Below, piece after piece: positions 8,601-18,000 of a stretch of 64,000 bases of DNA. How positions within the stretch are numbered: position 1 is the stretch's first letter; every line of letters starts with the position of its first letter. The translations under genes and the position numbers were made by a program. Origin of the DNA: Bryopsis sp. KO-2023 (Eukaryota > Chlorophyta > Ulvophyceae > Bryopsidales > Bryopsidaceae); NCBI GenBank assembly GCA_030272585.1, contig BSYQ01000011.1, positions 3,410,001 through 3,474,000 of the forward strand, read 5' to 3'. A model generated the notes under the pieces. It searched no databases and was not told where the DNA came from. It saw only the letters and a program-made list of their open reading frames with translations.

Positions 8601-11115
8601 CCATCACCATCTTCAGGAACGACTCGGCTCGCTCCAAGAAGTAGGCATCGATCAGATCGGCATTCTCCACCATAGCTCGCCTCTTTTTCGCCTTCCTCTG
8701 GGACTCCGTGGTACAATCCGAGTAGTCCAGTTGAATGAGAGTCTCGATCTGCGGCCAAAACATCTCCGCTGAGCTCAACGTGAAGAAGAGTGAGGGCATG
8801 TAGCCCTTGCTGCCCTCCACAGGGTGGGTGAGTTGTCGAAACATCTCCTCCAACTCCGATCGTCTCGCGGACCAGTATTGCTTGGTTCCTCGGATGCCTG
8901 CACCGAAGGCCATGATTTTTTGGATCAAGCTCGCATCCCCCTCGGCCACGAGGTCCCTCAGTTCCTTCACCGTCATCTTGTTGACATCTCTGTTGTCCTT
9001 CAGAAACGTTCGTGCCGAGCCGAACGCACTCTTGCGGTCGGCGAGATTGACGATGAGGAACTTGAAGCGAGGATGTCGCGCGAAGCGACGGTCCGGCCAC
9101 CGCATCAAGTGAGCGGCGTAGTCTCGGAGCCCGCGAACGTCGGGAAAACTGCCCGTCGTGTAGTCCGCGCTTCCGCGAGGGAACAGAGTCGGAAAGGCCA
9201 TCGAGAACAGCCCACGGGCCATGAAGTCCTTGACCGGTTCTGTTTTTCGCACTGGGAAGGGAGCAACGTTGCTACCCTCGACGCGGTCTATCGTGTCCCT
9301 CACGGAGGCTCGGATCTTGTCCGCCTCTCGGGGCCCTCTCATCGTTGTGGGTGCATGGGAGTGCATCGACACGTCAGCCCCATCGTCATCATCGGACTCA
9401 TCGACTCGGAACCCACCCTCCGCGTCCGCCTCGGCGGTCTGTCGCTCGGTGAACTCTTGCAACCCCTCGGGGCTGCCGTTCTCCGGGAGACGAGCGATCA
9501 CCTCCTCGTCGATCTCGATGCTGGAATACCAAGGGTTGTTCTTCTGCAACCATCGCAAGGCACGAAGAACCACCCCTCGTCGCACGATGTGATCTTGGTG
9601 GCTCCTGTCCACGCCGTGCTGTCGCACCACAACCCAAGGCAAGTCTCTCGGGTCCACGGGCAAGCGTTGGAAGGCCTCGATCGTCTCGCCGTGCTCCGCC
9701 ATGAACCCGATGAAATGGCCGCTCAACCGATGCATCCCACTCCTCTGGATCCTCGCGATGTACATGCAAGGGTGAATGCGAGCGATCAACATCTCCTCTA
9801 TCTGGGTGAGGCCGTGCAACTCGGGAGGAACGGGGTCCGGCCACAAGCCGTTCTCCTCGCAATACGCTCGACGATGGAGTGCGCTCCTCCTGCACCTCAC
9901 GCACGTGGCCTGAGCGAAGTCGGGACCGGGACCCGTTTCCCCGCAGTTTGTGCAAATGTTGCGGTGCCACGTGACCGCCTCATCCTGATGTCGCTCCCAA
10001 TCAGCGATGAGGTCGTCCACATTGGTGCGTTGAAGAGTTTGCCTGTGAACCTTTTTTCTGGCACTCCATTCCTCTCGTTGCTTTTTTCTCTTTCGCTCTT
10101 TTTCTTTCCTCGTGTTCTCGTCGGCCGCTTTCTTTTCGCTCGTGTCCGTTCTCTTTCGTTCCTCGCTCGCGTGTGTTTCACGCAATGCTTTTTTCTTTTC
10201 TTCCGTCGACTTTGAAAGTCGCTCGCGTTTTTGCGATGCGAGCTTGTTAAGTCTTTCCTGTTTTTCTTTTTCGCTTCTCTCCGCAATTTTTTTCTTTTCC
10301 GCTTCCCTCAATTCCTTTGCTTTCTTTGCATCGCTTCGTTGCTTCCTCTTTCTTTCTCTCGCAAGGCGCCTTTTTCTTTCTTCTTTCGTTTCCGTTTCGG
10401 TTCCGGTTTCATTTTTGAGTTGGGGAGTTCTGTTTCCCACGATCGGCACGTTAATATTCGCAAGTAATGAGGCCGGGGTGATCGCTTGGAGCTCGTTTCG
10501 CTCGTACACCCTGTCGTAGTGGTTGCCTTTCGTGTTACATAATCTAACAAACACGTTATCCATGACGCTGGTGGTAATCAAGGGAGTGGTGAACAAAGGA
10601 TTGAATCTGAATACAGGGTAGCCACGTTGGTATAATTGTATTTCAAAAGGGGTTTGGAGGAGGGTCGCGGCCGCAAAAATAGTCCACGTGCTCGCCCACG
10701 TATCGTTGGACCGCATGTTATTTATCTTTATTTTTATTTCATCGACGGTGCACCCCTCGAAAGCGGCGAAAGCCACGGGGTGCGTCGCCGCCAGGTCGCA
10801 TACCAAGGTTCGTAGGGTCCCCGCACTCGTTTCGTCCCCGCTTACTTCTTTGGATATGGCGTTAAAAAAACACGCCCCGTCCGCTGAACTGTGATCGACA
10901 AAAAATTGTGCCCCTAGGGCCACGTTCATTTGCTCGTATAACGAAAAATTTTGTCTCCCGTACGGGGAACTCGTCACCGGAGTGATCACGAAAGGATCAC
11001 GAGAGATCACTCGCCTGTTTGGGATACCCAACCCCACGCACACTTGATTCCTCCACATCCATCGAGCTTGCACGTCGGACCTTGTGAAGCTCCCCGTCTC
11101 CCCCACTGACGTCAT
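5695..11115 (-). CDS. OTU-Helitron Rep/Pif1 helicase, 1806 aa, family A
   Basis: Intact 5421-bp intronless gene; ATG at 11115, stop TAG at 5697-5695. Domains in order: OTU-like protease (about 70-205; D79, C82 of DGAC; H199 of NHYDRV); basic/acidic coiled coil (237-357); zinc ribbon C388/C391/C405/C408; DUF6570-like region (about 417-550); acidic linker; Helitron Rep with HUH motif in APHMHGFLWL (H860, H862) and two candidate nucleophile tyrosines in RYLCGYTCK (Y1029, Y1033); Pif1-like SF1B helicase with Walker A GTAGTGKS (K1360), IIDEKSMIG (D1434, E1435), GDFGQLPPV (1472-1480), SIHKSQGKGLD (from 1713) and FVAISRS (about 1740). Known family role: Rep nicks and rejoins single-stranded ends and the helicase unwinds, giving rolling-circle transposition in the nucleus. 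The role of the OTU part is unknown; self-processing or deubiquitination are possibilities. No AP or HNH endonuclease is fused, unlike many Helentrons. Confidence 0.95.
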   Translation of the reverse strand: MTSVGETGSFTRSDVQARWMWRNQVCVGLGIPNRRVISRDPFVITPVTSSPYGRQNFSLYEQMNVALGAQFFVDHSSADGACFFNAISKEVSGDETSAGTLRTLVCDLAATHPVAFAAFEGCTVDEIKIKINNMRSNDTWASTWTIFAAATLLQTPFEIQLYQRGYPVFRFNPLFTTPLITTSVMDNVFVRLCNTKGNHYDRVYERNELQAITPASLLANINVPIVGNRTPQLKNETGTETETKEERKRRLARERKRKQRSDAKKAKELREAEKKKIAERSEKEKQERLNKLASQKRERLSKSTEEKKKALRETHASEERKRTDTSEKKAADENTRKEKERKRKKQREEWSARKKVHRQTLQRTNVDDLIADWERHQDEAVTWHRNICTNCGETGPGPDFAQATCVRCRRSALHRRAYCEENGLWPDPVPPELHGLTQIEEMLIARIHPCMYIARIQRSGMHRLSGHFIGFMAEHGETIEAFQRLPVDPRDLPWVVVRQHGVDRSHQDHIVRRGVVLRALRWLQKNNPWYSSIEIDEEVIARLPENGSPEGLQEFTERQTAEADAEGGFRVDESDDDDGADVSMHSHAPTTMRGPREADKIRASVRDTIDRVEGSNVAPFPVRKTEPVKDFMARGLFSMAFPTLFPRGSADYTTGSFPDVRGLRDYAAHLMRWPDRRFARHPRFKFLIVNLADRKSAFGSARTFLKDNRDVNKMTVKELRDLVAEGDASLIQKIMAFGAGIRGTKQYWSARRSELEEMFRQLTHPVEGSKGYMPSLFFTLSSAEMFWPQIETLIQLDYSDCTTESQRKAKKRRAMVENADLIDAYFLERAESFLKMVMVPYFGADEYWAKIEYQWRGAPHMHGFLWLPDAPNLMQSGKEEMDADVRAEVLQYFTDTVGITVEMDEDFRSDPSTPHPSTRTYASIGTSDEDRARDLEELLRVQGPHTCTNSCFKSKRDRDLSRCRFKFPRDVREQAEIVEDPKQKYKLELARRPGKQQRFNQYQARPMLQGFRANVDIQPILSLTALLRYLCGYTCKAEAESGGLTAMFAEVLDDACRTAEEADCISAVIKMLNRTIKEHDVCTMEAFHKLASAKLTMASRTFGSVGIDNSREITAEEGGLLRRSWMDEYRNRPDGIDECLEDFFRWYDLPRNAPPRRRRKAKIMRIFPACRPVTRDDEHFPDFCQQYLIRYKVWRDVDRDLLGGGHLTWVEAFDAFLEQEPMHRAIDLFREVSIAPEVGDEEVEEDGSEGSDDDYRQFPEDERDDWMRALAAHPQFVRPAMETSEHDWHASSAQYDVPAMRGFVQDSRRDGPLPRDRDHLDRDQLVESQQLAYDIIMEHARSDDPPPLRMIVEGTAGTGKSALIHAVVAAIEREHGEGSVVVAAPTGCAAFNVGGCTLHSLLMLPVGSRCKDLKGNTLSLLQDRLRGVRYLIIDEKSMIGASLFAAIDSRCRQAFPERADQLFGGLSIIIEGDFGQLPPVMDAELFDRGQRPKADRLRGFAAYRQFRVVVRLTAVMRQAGEDQVAFRDILMRLRQGCPTDSDIDALMARNLCTLSEEDRDSFSDALYLCALNAQAESHNNDRLVALDQPTAVIRAEDLRVPRGIDVEESTSLPSTLRLCKGARVMLRTNPWTEAGLINGAMGTVHDIVYTSTTPPELPDAILVQFDDYRGPSFLEGVEGVVPITPITRDVQGSGTGGTGQRKMLPLIPAWAISIHKSQGKGLDRVLVDLGTKEFATGITFVAISRSFTYEGLAFDPPITRGRIRSLAKLKKLGPRLAEFARLEGLAEQTRTLYDAEGIEGVLRYIQ

Positions 11116-11283
11116 CTTTGCAAATATTCGAAAAAACAAACGAATTCATTGAAATTCCGTGAATAGAGAGAAGATTCAAGGGGTTTCTTGGGCTGATTTC
11201 TCATGCGAAACACCCACGATAGTCAATGCCTCAGAAAATTATTTATTTGCACTCCATTAGGCTCAGACGGTAGCTTTCTTTTG

Positions 11284-11290
11284 TTTTATA
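11284..11290 (-). promoter_or_regulatory. TATA-like box of Helitron U1
   Basis: TATAAAA on the minus strand about 170 nt upstream of the ATG at 11115; conserved position in all copies. Inferred. Confidence 0.4.
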
Positions 11291-11649
11291 CAATATTTGG
11301 GTGGCCGAATCCCTCCCGACGTCCAGAAGTCGTCAAAGGACGATCGACCTAAAGTTTTTCCTTTAAAACGCGACGAAATAGTATGTAGTGGCTTCCCCTC
11401 GACTCCACGTTTCCAACGCGCTTTGTTTCGTCGGAAACGACGCGGTATAAAAGAAGTTGTGAGGAAAAACATGAAGAATCTCAACAGGAGGGAGATCTTT
11501 TCGGCGACGAAGTTGGTTTCTCCAAAAAAAAAACGCGAACAAGGTGGAACCAAGCCAGAAAAAGGAAAACAAAGAAGAATAGGGAGAGGTTTCCCTGAAA
11601 CCTTTTCTGTCGACCCCTCCATCTCTTAATTTCTAGGTAACAAGCCTTC

Positions 11650-11684
11650 AGGAGGTGTGGGAGTCGAACCCACTTCACCCTCCT
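11650..11684 (-). other. T-arm-like minihelix 1 (U1)
   Basis: Identical to 2217-2251: AGGAGG/CCTCCT outer stem, GTGGG/CCCAC T-stem, TTCGACT loop. Confidence 0.45.
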
Positions 11685-12099
11685 TCTTCCCTCACCTTGT
11701 TCGCGTTCTCGACACGCCTGCGTCGTCGCCTACGTCGTCGCTCGTCGCCTTTTTTTCCTTCCTCGACTTTCCTTGCTCGATCTTCGTGGATCGTCGATGG
11801 TCACGCGAGAATCGGAAGTCGTCAAGTCTGTGACAGGGACGGGATGAGAGTCACATCACTCTTCCAGCTACGTCATCCCTGAGGACTTTGATTTCGCTTC
11901 ACGGTTTTGGTGGGGTGGAATGGTCGGGGGGATCCGCGAGAACACTTTCTCAAGATATCGACATAGACTCGCTGCGTGTTGACGATACAACCGACGGCGC
12001 CAGAGACGACCGGAAACACGAGAAACCAGAGCTTACTCGTGTGAGGAGGGTTATCGCCAGGAGACGAAAGAAATGTAGGTGAGTGAACGTGAAATAATG

Positions 12100-12139
12100 C
12101 TCACAGCGGGTTCCAGGTTGGGTTCGACTCCCAAGTGAG
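12100..12139 (+). other. T-arm-like minihelix 2 (U1)
   Basis: Identical to 2667-2706: CTCAC/GTGAG outer stem, TTGGG/CCCAA T-stem, TTCGACT loop. Confidence 0.45.
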
Positions 12140-12206
12140 ACCACAAACGTAAAGAGGGAAGGAACTCTTGCAGTAAACGAAAAGGGAAGAAAGAAGGGAA
12201 GAGTGG

Positions 12207-12905
12207 TTGCTGTGGTTCCTGGGAAGTGAAAAGGGGGAAGGGAACAGTTGTTTTTTTTCGATTGAATGGAATGGAAGGGTTTTTGTTTTTGCTAAGCAAA
12301 GGGAAAGAGAAGGGCCAGGTGTTCTTTTCACTGGGAAAGGCAAGGGCCTGTTTTTTTTGTTTTTTTTTTTGGAAAGGATAGGTCATTTGCTGTGGTTCCT
12401 GGGAAGTGAAAAGGGGGAAGGGAACAGTTGTTTTTTTTCGATTGAATGGAATGGAAGGGTTTTTGTTTTTGCTAAGCAAAGGGAAAGAGAAGGGCCAGGT
12501 GTTCTTTTCACTGGGAAAGGCAAGGGCCTGTTTTTTTTGTTTTTTTTTTTGGAAAGGATAGGTCATTTGCTGTGGTTCCTGGGAAGTGAAAAGGGGGAAG
12601 GGAACAGTTGTTTTTTTTCGATTGAATGGAATGGAAGGGTTTTTGTTTTTGCTAAGCAAAGGGAAAGAGAAGGGCCAGGTGTTCTTTTCACTGGGAAAGG
12701 CAAGGGCCTGTTTTTTTTGTTTTTTTTTTTGGAAAGGATAGGTCATTTGCTGTGGTTCCTGGGAAGTGAAAAGGGGGAAGGGAACAGTTGTTTTTTTTCG
12801 ATTGAATGGAATGGAAGGGTTTTTTTTTTTGCTAAGCAAAGGGAAAGAGAAGGGCCAGGTGTTCTTTCCAATGGGAAAGGGAAGGGCCTGTTTTTTTTTG
12901 CTTGT
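12207..12905. repeat. 180-bp tandem repeat, four copies (U1)
   Basis: Units begin at 12207, 12387, 12567 and 12747. Same sequence and copy number as in U0. Confidence 0.95.
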
Positions 12906-13725
12906 TTCAAGGGGAAGGGAATCGCCCAGTTTTTTTTCTATGTTTTCAAGAGAAGGGAAGGGAGCAAAGGCTTTTATTTTTTGAAGGGGAAAGGGATGGG
13001 GGGGGTTTCTCCTTTTTATAAGGGAGAAGGGGAGGACCAGTTTTATTTTATATTTGTTGCAGTGTTCTTTCAAGGGAAGGGAAAAGGAGGGGAGAGGAGA
13101 AGAGAGGCTTGTTTTCCTTGTGTGAAGAAAAGGAAAAAGGAAGTGCCAGTTTTTTTCAAGGGGAATGGGAATGGAGAGAGTGGTGTTTTTTTGGTTGCTT
13201 CAAGGGGAGGGGAACAGCCCAGTTGTTTTTCCTATTTGTGTAAGAGAAGGAAAGCAAGGCCCAGTTGTTTTTTCGGTCGCGATCGCCGAAAGCGCGTCGC
13301 ACTGCGCGCAGCGCCTTTTCCCAAGGCGCTCTTTTTCGTTGTTTTTTTCTTTTTTTCCAACTCCGAGCGAACCAGACCTGGGCGAGGGCGCCGCGCGCAG
13401 CGCGCAGCTCCCTCGCCCTTTCCTTTTCGACTGCGCTGCGCTTCGCGCAACGCCTCTCCCCCTCGTTCTCCGCCAGTTCGCTGCGCTTCGCGCAGCGCCC
13501 TGGAAACCACCCAAGTCCAGAGAGTCGGACCTGCGCTCCGCGCAGTTTCGCTGCAGCAGCGCGCCGGTCCGCCATGCAAGCGGCGTCGACCGACATGGCG
13601 CCTCGAAAATCAGACATGCGGCCTCGGAGCGTGACCGGCGACGCAGGGACATTTCGATCGGGGGCCAGTGCCTCGACAAACTCCTCGCGATCGGGATTCA
13701 ATCTAGAAAAATCTTCATTACATTA

Positions 13726-13779
13726 CGATTTTCCAATTAACCGGTCTGTCTCATTGCTTTGACAAAGAGAGGGAAATCG
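13726..13779. repeat. Junction hairpin H2 (U1/U2)
   Basis: Mixed outer arms CGATTTTCC/GGGAAATCG (one G-T pair): the left arm is family A type, the right arm family B type. Inner stem CTGTC with GACAA. Left cassette type a. The mixed arms show that the two arms belong to different units. Confidence 0.85.
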
Positions 13780-15030
13780 AATGTAAAGAAAACCGTCGTC
13801 TGACACACGAAGTTGTGACACGAATGAGCACGTGAAAATAACACGGGAAGGACCAAACTTAAAACGGATTACAGCGAAATAACCAGCCTTCGCAACATCT
13901 ATGCATAATCTGAACTTCCACTCACATCACAATTATCATTATTTTTATTTCCCATCCATATATCCGAACCAAACGTTATTCTTTCCTTATGTTGTTGTTT
14001 TTGTTTTTTTTTCCTTCTTTTTTTTCAATTCCTAAATCCAAACCGAACGTTATTCTTTCCTTATTTTTATTTTCAAGTTTTTAAAGTTTTTCTCCGATTC
14101 CTACTCCCAAACCGAACATTATTATGTTCTTTGTTTTCTCTAATCCCAATATCTAAGCCCTAAATTTTTTTTCTTTTATCCTCATGATTTTTTTATTTAT
14201 GATCCCTAAATCCGGTGTAATTTTTTTTTTTTTTTTTTTTTTTTTTCCTCGACCTCATAACAGTGCATATCCGTTTCCCTCCTAAAGATACCTCGTAAGA
14301 TCCGCATAGAAACTTCAACTTTTTTTTTTACCGTCTAAAAATCCTCCGTTCTCTCTTTCTCTCTTGCATCAATTTTTCCGTCTTTTTTTTCAACAATGAA
14401 AGCAAAACTTCCACTCGAGCGAAGCTTAATCTCAATAGAATCGAGAGAGTGCACATCACCATAGCAATCAGCAAAGGCTATAGAGAGGAGCCGTACCCAA
14501 CGGATGCGGGGAAACATCCAATAATCCAAACGGTCGGGGCAAACCGTGACTCGTGTGGGGGGCGACACACGTAATGCGCGGGGGAACGCAACAAAAAACG
14601 GGTTGCTGATTGCTTATAGCTCAGAGAACTCCCAAGAAACTTAAAGAGAATAGCATCATCCGAGAGGGTAGAACCGACATGAAAGCAAACGAACTATGCG
14701 GAGGTATCGAAATCTACAAAAAGAAAACCCATCGGATCGAGGATACTGCAAATAACGAAGAAAAAAGGAAGAAAACAAAACGTGTGATACATAGAATCGG
14801 CACAAAAAAACGGCACAAGGGAGAATCTTCGTTGGGTGACTGTCTATTGGATCAATCCTACGTGGAAAACTCAGAAACAACATCGAAGACACACAAATTT
14901 AAAACAAAACATCATAAAACATGCTCACAATCAAAGAGGAACATATAAAAGAAAAATATGATCAAAAACAGAAAAAAGAACACTCGAACCAAAGGAAAAC
15001 AATATGGTCCCCACAAACACATGAAAAAAA
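13780..15030 (-). other. U2 3' trailer, no gene
   Basis: T-rich trailer. It begins near the 3' terminus with a GACACACGAAGTTGTGACAC-type imperfect hairpin, continues through degenerate CCGAACGTTATTC repeats and a run of about 25 T (near 14220), and ends with the 700-nt complex stretch shared by all long units. Confidence 0.6.
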
Positions 15031-18000
15031 CTACTGAATATATCGAAGCACTCCCTCAATGCCCTCAGCGTCATACAAGGTCCTCGTCTGCTCCGCAAGA
15101 CCCTCCAACCTCGCAAACTCCGCCAACCGCGGACCAAGCTTCTTCAGCTTGGCAAGGGATCGGATCCGACCGCGAGTGATGGGCGGATCGAAGGCGAGAC
15201 CCTCGTAGGTGAAGGATCGGCTGACGGCCACGAAAGTAATGCCTGCCGCAAACTCCTTCGTCCCAAGGTCCACCAACACCCTGTCGAGTCCCTTGCCTTG
15301 GGACTTGTGGATGGAGATGGCCCAAGCCGGCATGAGAGGAAGCATCTTCCTCTCTCCAGAAGCCCTGGTCGCAGATGTCCGGACGTCGCGAGTGATAGGG
15401 ACAATAGGAACGACCCCCTCGACCCCCTCCAAGAAGCTCGGCCCCCTGTAGTCGTCGAACCGAACCAAGACAGCATCCGGCAATGCAGGGGGAGTCGTGG
15501 ACGTGTACACGATGTCATGAACGAAACCCATGGCGCCGTTGATGAGGCCGGCCTCTGTCCACGGGTTGGCTCGCAGCATCACCCTCGCTCCCTTGCATAA
15601 GCGCAAGGTAGATGGGAGATTCGTCGCGTCCTCCACGTCAAGACCCCTGGGCACTCGCAAATCCTCCGCCCTAATCATCGCCGTGGGTTGATCCAACGCC
15701 ACGAGCCGATCGTTGTTATGGCTCTCGGCTTGGGCGTTGGTGGCGCATAGGTACAAGGCATCCGAGAAAGCCTGTCTGTCGTCCACTGAAAGGGTACGGA
15801 GGTTGCGAGCCATCAGGGCGTCGATGTCGGAATCCGTGGGACATCCTCGTCGAAGCCTCATGAGAATGTCCCGGAAGGCCACCTGGTCTTGGCCCGCCTG
15901 TCGCATGATCGCAGTGAGACGAACCACCACCCTGAACTGACGATACGCAGCAAAGCCGCGCAAGCGATCCGCCTTGGGCCTCTGCCCGCGATCGAACATC
16001 TCGGCATCGCTGACGGGAGGGAGCTGTCCGAAATCACCCTCAATGACAATCGACAAGCCCCCAAACAACTGATCCGCGTGCTCCGGAAACGCCTGTCTAC
16101 CCCGGGAGTCGATCGATGCAAACGTCGATGCCCCGATCATCGATTTCTCATCGATGATGAGATATCGCACGCCCCTCAATCTCTCCTGAAGAAGGCTCAA
16201 GGCGTTGCCCTTGAGGTCCTTGCACCTCGAGCCCACGGGCAACATCAATAGAGAATGGAGCGTGCAACCGCCGACGTTGAAGGCGGCACAACCTGTCGGA
16301 GCGGCAACCACGACCGAACCCTCCCCATGCTCTCTCTCGATCGCGGCAACGACGGCATGAATCAGGGCACTCTTGCCCGTGCCGGCGGTCCCCTCGACGA
16401 TCATGCGCAAGGGAGGAGGGTCGTCGGAACGAGCATGCTCCACGATGATGTCATACGCGAGGCGTTGACTGTCAACGAGCTGATCACGATCGAGGTGGTC
16501 ACGATCTCTGGGCAAAGGGCCGTCCCGTCTCACGTCCTGGATGAAGGTCCGCATGGTCGGGACGTCGTACTGGGCCGCGCTCGCGTGCCAATCATGATCG
16601 GAGGCCTCCATCATGGGTCGGGCAAACTGTGGATGGGCAGCCAAAGCCCGCATCCAATCATCCTGCTCGTCCTCGGGGAACTGTCGATAGTCGTCGTCGC
16701 TCCCCTCGGAGCCATCCTCCTCCTCATCATCATCCCCCACCTCGGGAGCGATGGAAACCTCTCTGAACAAATCGATCGCCCTGTGCATGGGCTGCTCCTC
16801 CAAGAACGCATCGAATGCCTCGACCCAAGTCATCTCACCGCCACCAAGCAAATCCCGATCCACGTCTCTCCACTCCTTGTAGCGGATAAGGTATTGCTGG
16901 CAAAAGTCGGGAAAGCGCTCGTCATCACGCGGCACTGGCCGGCAAGGCGGAAAGATCCTGATGATCTTGGGCTTCATCTTGCGCTTGGGTGCCGCATTCC
17001 TCGGAAGGTCGTACCATCGAAAGAAGTCCTCCAAGCACTCCTTGATGTCGTCCGGACGGTTTTTGTACTCGTCCATCCACGAACGTCGAAGGAAACCACC
17101 CTCTTCTGTGGTGATCTCTCTCGAATCGTCAAGCACTATGACACCGAAAGTCCTAGAGGCCATCGTGAGCTTGGCCGAGGCAAGCTTGTGGAAGGCCTCC
17201 ATCGTGCATACGTCATGCTCCTTGATGGTGCGGTTGAGCATCTTGACGACGGCCGAGATGGAGTTGGCCTCCTCAGCGGTGCGACACGCGTCGTCGAGGA
17301 TCTCCGAAAACACCGCCATCAAGCCGCCGCTCTCCACCTCGGCCTTGCACGTGTAGCCGCACAGGTATCTCAAGAGGGCCGTCAACGACAAGATAGGTTG
17401 TATGTCGATGTTGGCCCTGAAGCCCTGCAGCATCGGTCGCGCCTGGTACTGGTTGAAGCGCTGCTGCTTTCCGGGCCTCCTCGCGAGCTCGAGCCTGTAC
17501 TTTTGCCTCGGATCCTCCACGATCTCCGCATGCGCCCGCACCTCCCTCGGGAACCTGAACCTGCACCTGCCCAAGTCCCGGTCCCTCTTGGACTTGAAGC
17601 AGCTGTTGGTGCACACGTGGGGTCCCTGAACCCTCAACAGCTCCTCCAAGTCCCTTGCACGCTCCTCGTCGCTCGTGCCGATCGACGTGTACGTCCTCGT
17701 GGACGGGTGAGGCGTGGAGGGAGCGCTGCGGAAGTCCTCGTCCATGTCCAAGGTGATGCCGACTGTCTCTGTGAAGTACTCGATGACCTCTGCTCTCGTG
17801 TCGGCGCTCATCTCCTCGTGGGCGCTCCGCATCAAGTTGGGCGCATCCGGTAGCCACAAGAACCCGTGCATGTGGGGCGCCCCTCGCCACTGGTACTCGA
17901 TCTTCGCCCAAAACTCGTCCGCGCCGAAGTAAGGCACCATCACCTTCTTGAGGAACGACTCGGATCGCTCCAAGAAGTAGGCATCGATGAGATCGGCGTT

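Larger units (their letters stand above)
4308..13739 (-). mobile_element. U1: complete autonomous HLE2-type Helitron, family A
   Basis: A 9432-bp unit between junction hairpins H1 and H2. The 3' end is at low coordinates and the 5' end at high. It carries one open 1806-codon gene (5695-11115), a 1.4-kb T-rich trailer and a 2.6-kb leader. Its 3' end starts with the CGAACTCCCAGCGAA-type repeat found in several short units. Boundaries are inferred from the linkage pattern across hairpins and are accurate to about 10 nt. The protein differs from family B at many positions in the Rep and helicase parts but hardly in the N-terminus. Confidence 0.85.
11116..13739 (-). other. U1 leader, no gene
   Basis: Same layout as the U0 leader at offset 9433: TATA-like box, two T-arm minihelices, four 180-bp repeats, purine-rich tract, GC-rich hairpin block, conserved 5' subterminal block and type-a cassette. 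The G run near 13000 is shorter by one base. Confidence 0.7.

Noticed and set aside
12207-13634. Plus-strand frame of 475 codons
   Set aside because: It runs through the 180-bp tandem repeat and GC-rich hairpins; the 60-residue periodicity is a by-product of the repeat length and the start is not supported.
16255-17853. Plus-strand frame of 532 codons, repeated at 25616, 39155 and 61742
   Set aside because: Antisense shadow of the GC-rich Rep/helicase gene; no recognisable domain.
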